From the NCBI GenBank assembly GCA_963978895.1, contig OZ022238.1, positions 25,022,515 through 25,086,514 of the forward strand: 64,000 nt of DNA. The letters run 5' to 3'. The stretch comes from Erpobdella octoculata. Taxonomy: Eukaryota > Annelida > Clitellata > Hirudinida > Erpobdellidae. Numbering within the stretch: the first letter of the stretch is position 1; each line of letters starts with the position of its first letter. The notes beneath the pieces were generated by a model. It was not told the origin of the DNA, made no database searches, and saw nothing but the letters and a program-made list of their open reading frames with translations. Positions 15,567 through 27,145 of the stretch are shown piece after piece. A program made the position numbers and the translations under genes.

Positions 15567-15739
15567 CATAGGCGCGTTGTTTTTACCGGATTCATTTGAC
15601 ACCGCTTTGCTCCCATTGGTGGTCCAGGCCTACGCCTTCTTACCGCTATACTCTTACACTTGACTCCTACTTAGAGCAGGAACTACTGGGGTTAACACCA
15701 GGATTCACTATCGCGATCAATTTAACAACGCGCCCATAG
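15567..15739. mobile_element. small MITE with GGCGCGTTGT ends
   Basis: CATAGGCGCGTTGTTTTTAC at 15567 is mirrored by the reverse complement of TTTAACAACGCGCCCATAG at 15721-15739. About 173 bp, non-coding. The same right end (TTACAACGCGCCCATA) occurs at 39876-39891, so this is a dispersed family. Confidence 0.55.
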
Positions 15740-16334
15740 TGCTATAGTAAAACCTTGTTTTGAAGAAATCAAGCTTAAAGGTGACAGTCAGAACAGTAAA
15801 AATTTCAGTGCAAGATGCCGATTTTGTCCTAATAAGCGCGTCTGTGGCAACGTTTGGTGATTATCTTTAAAAATAAACATTTAATATGCAGTTTTGTTGA
15901 AAATAAAATTTCAAACACTGAGTCATTCTACTCTTTGATCATGTTATTAAATGATTAAGGAACAAAATATCAAGCAGTGAGTCATTCTACTCTTTGATCA
16001 TGTTATTAGTTAATTGAAAGAACCGAAAGTGCCAAAATTAATATAAAAAACAAAAAAGTTAAGAAATAGTTGGAAAAAGTTTAACTACTTTTTTCAGCTT
16101 AGTTATCAACTATTTCAAATAAGTTGCAACTAAAAATTTAACAAAGGTTTTTTAATTAGAAGTTAGTGAAAGTTTAACTTAAACAAGTAAATTAAAAACG
16201 AATTTTTAAAACCAATGCTCTTATATGTAATTAAAACACAAATTTTGCAATCAATTTTTTTTTATATTACTTTTTTATTTTATATTAAAGTCGAAATATC
16301 TTAATTATATCGAAATATCAAAATTAATTGAAAT
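15740..16334. other. intergenic, short duplication
   Basis: GTGAGTCATTCTACTCTTTG-type sequence is present twice (near 15917 and 15976), each followed by ATCATGTTATTA. No gene is recognised. Confidence 0.5.
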
Positions 16335-16985
16335 TAACTAAATTAATTGACTTATTGTAAAACTAATAATTGAATATTGCATTGTCTTCTATTTTGAGCA
16401 TGTATGCAAAATTTGAAAAAAATCTATCATTAGGAAGTGACTCAAAAATTGATTGCAAGATTTGAAACAGACAGAGAAACAAACAAACAGACAGACAGAG
16501 AAACAAACAGACAGACAGAGAAACAGAGACGACGAGTTAATAAAAGCATTGGTAATAATAATAAAAATATCATCAAAAAGCATCGAATTTAAATATCTCA
16601 ACTATTTTCATGAAAATTTCGTACACGCTTGAGAATCGCGGTCAGTGAGTGTGGTTCGTGTTAACTTGGTAAAATAGTCTGCCAGTCGGTTAGCGTTTTG
16701 TGGTCAAGAAAACCCTTAAGAAAACCCTCAAGAAAACCCTCAAGAAAACCCTCAAGAAAACCCTCAAGAAACCCCTCGATAAAACCCTCAAGAAAATTAA
16801 CTAAATTAATTGACTTATTGTAAAACTAATAATTGAATATTGCATTGTCTTCTATTTTGAGCATGTATGCAAAATTTGAAAAAAATCTATCATCAGGAAG
16901 TGACTCAAAAATTGATTGCAAGATTTGAAACAGACAGAGAAACAGACAGACAGAGAAACAGAGACGATGAGTTAATAAAAACATT
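16335..16985. repeat. direct duplication around a 12-bp minisatellite
   Basis: A segment of about 150 bp (AAATTAATTGACTTATTG through GATTGCAAGATTTGAAACAG, ending in an ACAG/GACA-rich tract) occurs at about 16337-16485 and again at about 16800-16945. The ACAGACAGACAG ending is typical of the 3' tails of RTE-like LINEs and their SINEs. Between the copies, at about 16705-16797, lie some seven units of CAAGAAAACCCT. Confidence 0.8.
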
Positions 16986-17569
16986 GGTAAAAATAGTCTG
17001 TGCCCATCTTTGTAAATATTGAATAATTTATTGAATATTTATAGGTGCGCAGGCTACAATTAGCTGTGTTAAATTTTTCTGTTTGCTTTCTGCAATAACC
17101 TTTCCTAGAGTGGAGTTCATATATGATTGAACTCAAAATTAACAACGATGTAGAGGGGTGCCCAAGCTCTTCCACCGGACAGCTGCTCAGGCAGCCAAAA
17201 AAGCTTGGCTTGGAAAAGAATCCAGAGTCTTTACATTGAAATTGTTAATATACTTACTACTTATTAATAATGTACAAGTTTTTGCTTACATATTTTATCC
17301 GCGTTTTTATATACAGTTTCTTATCTTCCTAATGTTTTTATCTACATTTTTAAATTATTTCATTATTTGGTGTGAATACATATTGTTACGATACTGACAA
17401 CCGTATTTGCGTTTTTCAAGAATGGTTTTATAATTTATTGAAAGTTATAATAAAGGAAGACTCTATCTCTACATTGTTCTCTCTGATATTCTCTACCACC
17501 TCATTTAAGGTTATTAACAGACGGAAAATGATATAACAGGGCATAGATCATAATATTACCCCTTCTTAA
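16986..17569. other. no gene recognised
   Basis: An open frame at 17158-17397 is hydrophobic and AT-driven. I see no motif in it. Confidence 0.45.
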
Positions 17570-18150
17570 TTATATTTGTCTCGAACAGCTGAGTCACATC
17601 TGAAACACCCGATAGGGCGTTGAGCGCAGAATACCTTCATCTTCACTTGTGGCCTTGACCGCAATTCGCAAACAGCATGGTCAATTGTTTTGACTGTTTG
17701 ACGCAGTTTCTTACAGTTTCGCTGGAGCCTGTGTGATTTTCCAATTCTTCTTTGTGGGCTGAAATATCACACCAACTCGTTATGTCTTAATTTCTTCACA
17801 TTTGATTGTCGATCACTGCTAGCCCCCAATCGGTTGCTGGCGGCAACACGCGATCGAGTCCATAACTGTACAGCACAGTCACTCTTTAATTTTCTAACAC
17901 TTTCTAAGTTTTTGAGCACAAGGTTAACGCCCAAACAATAATCTCTAATACCTTCAAGTGCAAGTTCCTATTTCTGTACAGGAACGTTTACAGACTTCTC
18001 CATAAACCTCAATGTTCCTGCGAGTTTGTCGTCTGGCATAATCGCTGAAAACAGGACTACCTCACCAGCTTTATTACGCGCACTGTTGTTGTTATTACAC
18101 ACCCGGTTTTTAAATCATTGTGACATTGGATCTCGGCGATTTCAGGAAGA
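17570..18150 (-). pseudogene. degraded coding region of unknown family
   Basis: One minus-strand frame stays open for about 185 codons apart from two stops, far longer than expected in this AT-rich DNA. The peptide is protein-like (for example EVVLFSAIMPDDKLAGTLRF, VNLVLKNLESVRKLKSDC, KKLRQTVKTIDHAVCELR, IGCFRCDSAV). I do not recognise it. It could be a retroelement Gag-like or a host pseudogene. Confidence 0.4.
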
Positions 18151-18284
18151 TGATAAAGACTGAACTTTACTATCGCTGATTTTGTATAATGCTTTGACTT
18201 TGACAATATGCGCTTTTGTGACTATCTTTTAAAAGCGCACTACAAATTCCTCACAATAATAATAATAATAATCAGAAACTGATA

Positions 18285-18416
18285 CTAACAAGAATCTGGA
18301 TCAGTGTATAGTTCAAATTTTACTGGATAATTGACAGGAATGCTCAGATAGGCGGTGCTGTTTGTCGTGGTTGCTATGATCCTTTTCTGCTTGAGGATGT
18401 CATAGATCAAATAAAT
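18285..18416 (-). CDS. candidate 3'-terminal exon, unidentified gene
   Basis: After an acceptor (TTTAG) the minus strand is open for 44 codons including the stop (YDILKQKRIIATTTNSTAYL, then SIPVNYPVKFELYTD). It follows in phase 0 from the candidate exon at 19371-19549, which supports a common transcript. Not recognised. Confidence 0.4.
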   Translation of the reverse strand: MYLIYDILKQKRIIATTTNSTAYLSIPVNYPVKFELYTDPDSC

Positions 18417-18605
18417 CTAAATATATAAACATCCCTAAAAATTAGTATAAATAAATGATATGTTTGTTGATTCAGAACTTCAAACTATTAAATATTGCTT
18501 GTTAGAAATCAATCAAATGGGCTAAAAAGTATCTTTCTGACAAACAAAACAGCTCAAAAATAGCCCTAGAGCTTAAACTTTTGATCCGGTTAACAAAAGA
18601 AAGTT

Positions 18606-18750
18606 TATTTTTTTAAATAATAGTTTATAGTCTTTTACACCAGGTGATTTAAGACTAAAATGGCTCTATGTAAGAAACACCAAAGTAAGTAATATTTGAT
18701 CTTTTTAACTGTCCTTTTTCCTTTATCCAGGCTTCATAAGCCAGTAAGTA
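18606..18750 (-). mobile_element. diverged copy of an RTE/SINE-like tail repeat
   Basis: The reverse complement contains AAGCCTGGATAAAGG, AGTTAAAAAGATCAAAT, CCATTTTAGTCTTAAA and CACCTGGTGTAAAAGACTAT. It matches the copies at 37333-37490 and 45246-45412. Confidence 0.7.
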
Positions 18751-19370
18751 TAAAACAAAAAAGTGGTTTTTAAAAAGTGATTCAAAGGCTTATATGCAGT
18801 CATAATTTTTTTTATAATTAGTTAAGTTTCCAAAATTTTTTTAAACAAGTAACGATAAAAAATAAATTAAAAAAAGATTTTATTTGCCTTTTGAATCTAA
18901 AACAACCGCTACGCTAAATCTTGTACATTGTTTATTTTTTTCCTATGAAATCAAAATTCATAAATTTAACTTGATGTATGAATTTGTTGTTATTTAAAAC
19001 ACTTCATTCATAAATTGTTATCGATAATACAGCTATTTTGAAAGTTTCAAAGCTCTACGTAGATGAATATTAGTCAAATTTGCGTTTACCTGTAACGTTC
19101 AACTTGAAATTCAAATTTTAAGGCCTAATTCATGTCGGAAACATTAAATTAATTTATTGTCATCCAAAATAAAACTTTCCTGAAAGTTGTAGAGCTCTAG
19201 GTGGTCGAAAAGTAGGTGAATTTTTATTTCTAAGATTTGATCACCACAGACAAATAAACAAATAGAGAGACGAGTGAAATTAAATTAAAGCATTTAAAAA
19301 ACAATATTGTTCTAACTGTATATGAAATATACAGTTACCAAAACGTATACTGATAACTGTAGTAAATTAC

Positions 19371-19549
19371 CTCATCTCTGCTGATGGCATGTAATTCATC
19401 GCAGCCTAGAATACCAGTGAGGGTTTTGATGAGCACTGGAAGACTTCCACTGAACTCGTTCACAAAACATTCCATGGTGTACTCACCAGTCCACTTCAAA
19501 GCATTCACTGCTTGCATATCCAAGTTTCGTTTTGGATTCAGAATAGCAT
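19371..19549 (-). CDS. candidate internal exon, unidentified gene
   Basis: Open between an acceptor (CGCTTAG) and a donor (GATGAG|GTAATT). The peptide (LDMQAVNALKWTGEYTMECF, then VNEFSGSLPVLIKTLTGILG, then CDELHAISRDE) has convincing globular composition and joins in phase to 18285-18416. Family not recognised. Upstream exons were not found. Confidence 0.5.
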
Positions 19550-19954
19550 CTAAGCGCTTAACTCATATCAGTGACCGATCTGTTAGATAAAATTTTCTTG
19601 CTCAAAAGTTTCAGCTGATCCAATAAAATTTTTTTTTACTAGTCAGATCCTTTTTTTTCATCGTATTTTACATTGTCTGTAATTGTTCTGCCAGCATAAA
19701 ATTTAATTGCTCTCATTTACCTTCTACAAACAACTTGCGTTTTGAGCTTCATGCTTAAATTGCTATTAACATAATATTGTTACCGCTACTTTGCTATCAA
19801 ATTTAATATTCTATAACTTTTTTAGATAAAACTTCAATAAATCATTAAAAAATTTAAAAAAATTGAAAGAAAAAAAGAGATTTAATGGTGAAGTATTGGT
19901 TTTTGTTTATCATTGAAGAAAAATTTGACTAAAACGAAGTTGTTTTAATTAACC

Positions 19955-20085
19955 GGTGCTAGGTTAGCTGAGCTGTTAGAGTGTTAGCCTTGAATGTGAG
20001 GGCTTCACGGTTTAACTCCCACTCACTGCCTTGTAGCCCATGTCAACGGAAAACTTAGCGGGTAAAATCGTTCTATCCGTTGGGC
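19955..20085 (+). mobile_element. tRNA-derived SINE (family C)
   Basis: A-box-like TTAGCTGAGCTGTTAGAG is followed at tRNA spacing by a B-box-like ACGGTTTAACTCCC, then a body with GTTGGGCTTAATAAAAATAA. The B box is diverged (GGTTTAACTCC for GGTTCRANTCC). Confidence 0.6.
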
Positions 20086-21207
20086 TTAATAAAAATAAAT
20101 GGCTATAACTGAAAAATATTAGGTTTTTAAAGCTCTTTCACATATGGAAATAAGAACGCTATAAATCAATTTCATTATTGAAAGGTTTCATGGTCTACAC
20201 GACTATAGCTTAAGCCGCCTTAAGCCAAGTTTCTGTCAATGTGACGAACTCTCGATACTTTAAGTTATCATGGTGAGAAATCAATTTCAAGGCAACCAAA
20301 TCAAGAAGCTTATATGTGTTTTAGGCAAGATAGACCATCATGATGTTTGTAGTGGCTGGCAACAACATTTTATCAGTTAGAGAAAAAATTAGAAAAGTCT
20401 TGGAAAGGTGGTATGGCGATTTGTTCAACGACAATGGGTAATTCAAATAGTATAGAATTATCCTATTTTGTTTATATTTCTATAAATAAAAGACAACCTT
20501 AGTCTTTTGTGAACTACTTACTGAACCAATTTGTTTGAAATTCAACACATCTAAAAAAAGAGGGTCAGGGGATGGTCTCATTTATTTTTTGGCAAAAAAC
20601 TTATCTCAGGCCAAGAAGAAAAATGGAGGGTTATTCCTTAACCTAATTTTTATTTAATTTGCATAAAAAATTTAAAAATAGATTTAAGCAACTTAAAAAA
20701 ATCTGCCATTTATTCTAAGTTTTATGGCAAAAACCCAGTTGTAGAGCGTGTGTTGCAGCCACTCGGGGCGGGTTGCCTAAATGCCACCTCTCCCCCAAAC
20801 TCTCATGTCTACAGGCAAATAAATAAATTTTATTCAATAAATACTCTTTAATGTTTTTAACTAACGTCTTTGCGAACATGTTTAAAATAAGATAGTTATG
20901 CTTGAGATTTTATCAACCATTATTTCACTCCCTTGAGCAATTTTTTTAGTTTTTCTTGTAATTTTTAATTCATCCAAGAACTAGGCCATTCGGTCTCTGA
21001 GGAATATTTGTCGGACACATGTCAGTTTTTTATCCGAGCACGCATGGCTGCTCTTCATAGTGGGTTTTATTCGTTCTTGTCATTGATCTTCGTCCGAGTT
21101 TTTGCATCGCATTGTTGTAGTGATCTGAAAGTTTTATGAAATTTTTATAGAATAATGACAAATTTTGGTGAGTATTTAAGCATCGTTAGATATTTCCGCT
21201 GATAAGC
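20086..21207. other. no gene recognised
   Basis: No ORF or repeat that I can support in this stretch. Confidence 0.45.
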
Positions 21208-21355
21208 ATATTATCAACATCATCATCATCGTCATCGTCATCACAAATAAAAACCACCATTATTACTGCAATCATTGTCATCATCATCACTACCACCATC
21301 ACCGTCACTATCGTCATCATTGTTGTCGTCATCATTACCATCACCATTAAAAACA
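21208..21355. repeat. imperfect CAT/CAC trinucleotide tract
   Basis: Runs of ATCATCATC, GTCATCGTCATC and CACCATCACC with many interruptions. Open frames across it are repeat artefacts. Confidence 0.85.
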
Positions 21356-21445
21356 CTTCTAGTATGAAAGTTCCCAGTTCTTGTCTCAAAAATCAAAAAA
21401 ATAAATTTATTAATATGTATTTTCTGCTATGCTAATCATCTATCA

Positions 21446-21528
21446 TTAGCCAGCACTGCGGTAATGCGTTCACCTGTAGACCTGAAGATCGACAGTTCGA
21501 ATCCTACAAAAGTCAATAGAGCCAATGG
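21446..21528 (+). mobile_element. tRNA-derived SINE (family A), copy 1
   Basis: A-box region TTAGCCAGCACTGCGGTAAT and B box ACAGTTCGAATCCTAC at tRNA spacing. The 83-bp copy is identical to 23955-24036 apart from the last bases, so one of them moved recently or both derive from a young source. Confidence 0.75.
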
Positions 21529-21798
21529 TGATGTGGGTAGTAGTGATGTGGGTAGTAGTGACGTGGGTAGTGGTGATGTGGGTAGTAGTGATGTGGGTAG
21601 TAGTGAGGTGGGTAGTAGTGATGTGGGTAGTAGTGATGTGGGTAGTGGTGAGGTGGGTAGTAGTGATGTGGGTAGTAGTGAGGTGGGTAGTAGTGATGTC
21701 GGTAGTGGTGATGTGGGTAGTAGTGATGTGGGTAGTAGTGAGGTGGGTAGTAGTGAGGTAAGTTGTAGTGATGTGGGTAGTGGTGATGTGGGTAGGCA
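21522..21798 (+). repeat. 15-bp minisatellite at a SINE end
   Basis: About 18 units of GATGTGGGTAGTAGT with G/A variants (AGTAGT/AGTGGT, GATGTG/GAGGTG). The array begins exactly where the SINE ends in CCAATGGTGATGTG. The unit is a multiple of three, so it is open in several frames. No protein is implied. Confidence 0.9.
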
Positions 21799-22560
21799 CC
21801 TAAAACAATGACTGCCTCCACTCGAAAAATGTTGGCCTACAAGAGATTGATAACAGTGGTTTGACCGTTTGAAGAGAAATAAAGATAAAAACGAGACAAA
21901 TTTTTTAACGCTCTTTTCATTTCAGCTTACGTTTATATAAGGATTTTTTAGCAGTTTTATATAGATCTTTAGAATTTCTTTTTATAATTTAAAAAAACTA
22001 TTTTTAATCAAATAATTTTTGAAGCTCATAACTTATGTTTTAAAAGATTTTTTGTTAAATTTTCTTTTAATTTACTTATTCAGAAGATGCTTTTAATACA
22101 AGCTAATTTATTTTTGCAAGACAGATTTTGTGTACTTAGAGCAAGGATAAGAGTACTTTGTTGTTTTGTCTCATGGTCACTGGTCCATATTTGAGTGATG
22201 TCGAGGTCACTCAACGCAGGAAAGCAATCAAAATAATTTTAATTCAACAATCGGCTAAAACGTCTCTTTTTTGAATAACAGTTCAAAATTATCTTTGTGA
22301 TGTTTGCTTGAAATAATATAATGAATAATAACTCGTAAAGTTATATTTTTCTAGCTGGAACCTAGTGATAAAATTTGACGTTTTTGCACATTCAGGCAAT
22401 AAACGCTATATTGTTAATAAAATTAAAAATTACATCATCACTTATAATTCTGCCCTAATGCAGAAACTCAACTGATATTTCAAATCAGTAATTAACTAAT
22501 TGTTTTCTAAAAGGTATTAATTTAAAACTTTTTATTGAAGTAATACAAAAAAGCACGTTT
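21799..22560. other. no gene recognised
   Basis: AT-rich, non-coding as far as can be seen. Confidence 0.45.
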
Positions 22561-22564
22561 ATTA

Positions 22565-22700
22565 AAAACCATTTGACAATTTTTTTATCTGTATGCAAAT
22601 ATATGTTTTTTACAAACCATTGACAATTTTTTATCTGTATGCAAATATAGGTTTATTACAAACCATTGACAATTTTTTATATGTATGCAAATATATGTTT
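22565..22700 (+). repeat. three tandem units of about 51 bp with octamer motif
   Basis: Each unit contains ACCATTTGACAATTTT or ACCATTGACAATTTTT and TGTATGCAAATATA. The octamer ATGCAAAT appears once per unit. Confidence 0.85.
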
Positions 22701-23289
22701 GGTGTTCTATCAATTATTCATTGATGAAAATTTTCACAATCTTTGATTTCTGAAACCAGTAGTTATTATTTCATTTTAATTAGCACCCTTTGCAATCATC
22801 CAAATATATGGAGAGTCATTGAGAATGGCTATGAAGTAACCCAATTGAACGATAAACAATTTAAACATGATAAAATGAAAGATATACAAAATAATAATAA
22901 TGTTTTTGTAATAAACTGATTTCAATTAAAGTTAAGCTTTGCAACCAAACAATTAGAGGAATAAAACTATTTAAAGTTCTATTTGGGAGACATTTTTTTT
23001 GCATTTCCGGTCCTATTAACTTTAACCAAAGAAAAGGTTAACAACTTAATATATCTTTATTTAGCGTACGTTGTTGTGTAAATACTAGAGAATAAGCCCA
23101 TCATATACTATGACTTTATTTACTACAAACTTGTATATGGCGCAAATAAACATCAAAATATTCAATATTTTTAAAGTTTTTTTTATGTTATAACTGCTAA
23201 TTTTTTTATGAAAAAATAATCTAATATCAGCAAACTGTTTCGTTTAGCATAATGGTTAGTAGGGATGTCACTGGTACCCGACCTGAACG
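22701..23289. other. no gene recognised
   Basis: AT-rich DNA, no supported feature. Confidence 0.45.
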
Positions 23290-23410
23290 CAAAGTTCGGT
23301 ACTACCAGGTGTTTTGCTCCCGGTCACTTTTTCGTTCCCGCTTGCTTTCCCATTCCCGTTCTTGCTCATTCTCCATTTTCCGTTTCCGCTCGCTCTCCCG
23401 CTCCCAAATC
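23290..23410 (-). mobile_element. fragment of the GC-rich Helitron minisatellite
   Basis: Degenerate CGTTCCCGCTTGCTTTCCC-type units, as in the Helitron-like family of the right half of the window. No termini are preserved. Confidence 0.65.
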
Positions 23411-23954
23411 AATAGCAGGCAAATATAAAACTATTCCAGCCAATGTCATGTACACATCGTGGAAATCTAAATAATAAAAATAATAAATAAATTATAGAAA
23501 TAATAAAGAATATGAGTGCTGCTAATGCACCTTGATTTCACATATTATGTTACATTGTTTTTTCAACACCCGGTATAATTTTAGTGATTTTTAACGTTTT
23601 TCATTTCGCTCCTTTTTAGCAATAGCTTGCTCCCCTAGAACATGACGTCTAGTTGCGGGTCTGTACACTTTGCCGCACCAAAGCTCAATGCGACACTCGA
23701 CCAAACGCACCATCGCTGCGGCCCAAAAAGGCAGATAATAATCACTGATATGGTCGTGATTGAAATATTGAAATCAACAATTTTGTTGCTTTAATATAAT
23801 GTCTATTTTTTCTATAAATGACCAAAATATTACAGTGCAGCAAGCGACGCTTGTCTCTTAAATTATTTTGGACATTTTAAAACATGCTGGCAAATGAATA
23901 TTTTGGCCGGCGCAATAGAACCATGGCACGTCTAACTGCAAAGACCATATTATT
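23411..23954. other. no gene recognised
   Basis: Somewhat less AT-rich stretch at 23600-23740, but no coding frame of note. Confidence 0.4.
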
Positions 23955-24036
23955 TTAGCCAGCACTGCGGTAATGCGTTCACCTGTAGACCTGAAGATCG
24001 ACAGTTCGAATCCTACAAAAGTCAATAGAGCCAATG
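23955..24036 (+). mobile_element. tRNA-derived SINE (family A), copy 2
   Basis: Matches 21446-21528 along its whole length, with A and B boxes as in copy 1. Unlike copy 1 it has no minisatellite at its end. Confidence 0.75.
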
Positions 24037-25194
24037 GGGATGTCAAAGAGTTTTCCATAGGACATCTATAGCCATCAATGCATTGGAAGCAGCCAACAAA
24101 ATACTGTACAAAAAAATTAGGTTGCAATTAGAATATAATGTTTCTCTACATTTCAATCACCGTATTCTTCATTTATGTAATCAAGACTTTCCATCACTGA
24201 GTTCGTGGCTTGAAACGAATCGATGATCATAAACTAATAAAAGCAGCGAGCCCTTCCCACAGCCTTAAACTATATTAGAGACATAAGCTGTTTTAAATTT
24301 GTATATCCGCAAACCAAAACAACTGAAAATAACTGTGGTCATTTTCTTCAACAGAACCAAACCCGCATAAGGTTTAACCGCAATTTCTATTAAATCCCCT
24401 ATTCCTCACTCATAATACGCTCACTTCCTATACTTAACCTAGGATTTATTTTTATTTAATGAAAATGCTGTTTCATTAAAAAAAAACAAATATAGTTTAT
24501 TTACAACATTTATTTCAGATCATAATTGCTGTCCAAAAAAAGTTTTTTCCCAACTATATCAGGGCCAAAGATCGCTCACCTCTTTTTTAAAGTATAGTTA
24601 TGAGTGATCCCACTCTTTCGGGTAAAATTCCTGAAACTGGTATTAAACTGAATAGGCAATTTCCCGAACCTTTGGGTATTTCAAAAAGTCAATGTGAGCG
24701 CTGTTTTCTCTTTAGATAACAATCAATTCCATTTTCTTTTATTGGATTACTTGTGTTTTTGAAAAAACAAGGTTTTAAGATATCCTGTAAAATCACATTT
24801 AGTAATTCACGTTTTTAACTTTTAAACGAAAACTATTATAAGTTTTAAATCTAATTCAATTTAGTAACCTATTTTAGATTATACCTCATTAATCATATAA
24901 TCCGATTTGAATTTCTTTGATGGTGGTAAGCTGTCACCATAAAAATTGTCATCTATAGATGTAAAAGCAATATTAACAGTTTCTACATTTTTTAATAAAG
25001 TTATTACATACCCTTGAATAACAGTGCATTATAAAACAAAGATTTTAATTATGTATTGAAAAATACATGAAAAAACAAAGAAAGAGAAACGTTTATTCTA
25101 CAGCAGGATCCGGTGGTCAGGGATTTGGGCATATGGTTGGAGAACAAATTGTCTTTTTAAAAGCTTGTTTACAAAAAAATAACTAATAATTAAA
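24037..25194. other. no gene recognised
   Basis: No coding or repeat signal that I can support. Confidence 0.45.
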
Positions 25195-25735
25195 AAAAAG
25201 CTCCTGAAATGCTAGGAATTTTAAAAAGAAATTTTAAAAATATTTCTACTGAAGCTTTTGTTGTTTTGTATAGAAACTTAGTGAGATCGCAACTAGAATA
25301 TGGCTGAGTTGCGTGGAACCCTTATAGAATTGGACTTATCAAGGCTATTGAAAAAGTACAAAGAAGAGCTTCAAAAATACCTCTGGTCTGTAAAGACTTG
25401 AATAACAGTAAATGATTAAAAACTCTCCGTCTGCCATCATTAATATCTTGCAAAAAAGGATCGACACGATTACAGTTTTTCAAATTTTCAATGAAGACCT
25501 TTAAGAAGATTGTTTGAAATTAATCAAAAAGTCACTAATTTTTTGTACTAGGGGAAACAACAGAAAACTAGCTCTAGGGATTTTCAAACAAGAAGTTAGA
25601 AAACATTTTTTCAGTAGCAAGGTAGTGCAGCACTGGAACACTGGAAAGCATTGTTATGGCAAAAAACGTGCAAGAATTAAAGAATAAACTGGACGGAGAA
25701 TGAGCATCAAATACGTATGAATGAAATATAAACTG
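25195..25735 (+). pseudogene. decayed 3' end of a CR1-like LINE ORF2
   Basis: The translation contains MLGILKRNFKN, STEAFVVLYRNLVRSQLEYG, then a stop, WNPYRIGLIKAIEKVQRRAS, and late in the sequence a segment resembling the FxNRVVxxWNxLP terminus. These are the thumb and C-terminal blocks of CR1/L2-group ORF2, as in the intact copy at 27146-29998, but with stops and shifts. It is a separate, older insertion. Confidence 0.8.
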
Positions 25736-26229
25736 AACTGAAACTTGAATGCATTCCTTTTTTGTTATTTTAATTTTTTATTACTATTGTAACGTTAGAT
25801 GTGATTTGTTTTTTTTCAGGCATTTTTGTAAAGGCAAGAGGCTTTTTTCCTGCTCCTAATAAACTAATATATCTTGTTTGTATTCACTCTTGCGGCTTAG
25901 GTCAACTCAGCCTTTCATCCACTTGCGGTCGACAAATGAGTGCCACTTTAAGCTGGGTAATAATAAGGAACAGCCTATGGAAAGCTTTGCGTGACAGGCA
26001 ACTTTGTATAATTTTAACGTGATCTTTTCTGGTGCCTCTGAAGCTGAGCAGCTGGTGCCTTTGATCAATTTTTTTATCAATTCTATTATTTCCAAAAATT
26101 AGAGAGGCAACTTTACAAACCGGAAAAGGAAGACAAAGCATCCGGCGATCAATGATATAGCTTGTTCCATAAACATTTGAACAACATAATAGAATTTTGC
26201 TATTAATTATTGCAAAGTAATTAATACAT
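25736..26229. other. probable 5' flank or 5' UTR of the LINE
   Basis: No coding signal. The 5' end of the LINE cannot be placed because no target duplication matching the 3' flank was found. Confidence 0.4.
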
Positions 26230-27120
26230 ATGATGGCGGAAGGTTTACGCAAAAAGGAAAGTAAATTTGACGCTTCGGACGCCGCTTCTAAACTCGGGCT
26301 CCACATTTGCGATAAATGTGCGAAGGAAAACATTGATAGTTTGAAATCACTGCTGAGTTCTCGTAGAATTGAAGAATGTGTTGTCGATCTGATGGGAAAA
26401 GTTAACGACATAAAATGTGCTCTAAAGGAAGATATGGCGACTTCCGAAGATGTCAAAACTCTTTTGAAAAAGTCGGAAGTGGTTGATGAAGCCCTCAAAT
26501 TGCAGAGATGTCAAATGGAGAAATTAATGGTAAATTTGCTCGAGATAAATAAAGAATCTGCTGCTAGACACGAAGAAAGTAGTAAATCAACTAAAACTTG
26601 GTCTGACTTGTTCAAAGATAAAGTTGAACTGTTGGCTACAGACATGAAAATTGTCCAGAGAACTGTGGATGTTGCTAAGACTTCAATTGATGTCAACAGT
26701 GATAGACAAAGAAGAAAAAATAATATTGTGGCTTTCAATGTGCCAGAGATGGCTAATTCAAAAATAAAAGATAAAGACATTGTTCTGAAAATCATTTTGG
26801 AAATCACTGGACAGGATATGGAGAAAGATGTGGGTGATGTGTTTAGGATGGGTAAAAAACTTGATGGGGATCAGAAGCCAAGACCAGTTCTTATCAAGTT
26901 GATTGGAATGAATGCTAAAAACATGATTCTAGAGAACAGTTTCAAGCTTAAAAAATCTGAATTATACAGGAAGGTTATTTTGAGCCACGACTTGTCCAAA
27001 GAGGACAGAGAGGAGTGCAGGAAGCTGATAGGAGAGAAGAAAAAGGAAATCAGTACAAAAGATGATATTGATAAATGGGTTTTCAGATTGAGAGGGCAGC
27101 CAGCGGTTTCTATGTGGTAA
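26230..27120 (+). CDS. LINE ORF1 protein (RNA-binding, coiled coil)
   Basis: A 296-residue protein. An N-terminal HICDKCAKE motif precedes a charged helical region (residues about 40-150) likely to form a coiled coil. Then comes an RRM-like segment starting KNNIVAFNVPE (about 160-245) with DVFRMGKK, and a C-terminal block with HDLSKEDREECRKLI and WVFRLRGQP. This layout is that of ORF1p of L1/CR1-type LINEs, which coats the element RNA. ATG-ATG at 26230 is taken as the start. The frame ends at 27120 (MW then TAA) and overlaps the open ORF2 frame by about 30 nt. Confidence 0.88.
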   Translation: MMAEGLRKKESKFDASDAASKLGLHICDKCAKENIDSLKSLLSSRRIEECVVDLMGKVNDIKCALKEDMATSEDVKTLLKKSEVVDEALKLQRCQMEKLMVNLLEINKESAARHEESSKSTKTWSDLFKDKVELLATDMKIVQRTVDVAKTSIDVNSDRQRRKNNIVAFNVPEMANSKIKDKDIVLKIILEITGQDMEKDVGDVFRMGKKLDGDQKPRPVLIKLIGMNAKNMILENSFKLKKSELYRKVILSHDLSKEDREECRKLIGEKKKEISTKDDIDKWVFRLRGQPAVSMW

Positions 27121-27145
27121 CCCACAGAAGACAAAATTTATAAAA

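Noticed and set aside
21470..21821. Long frames over the 15-bp array (DVGSS repeats, HHYPHHYYP repeats)
   Set aside because: Repeat artefacts of a 15-bp unit.
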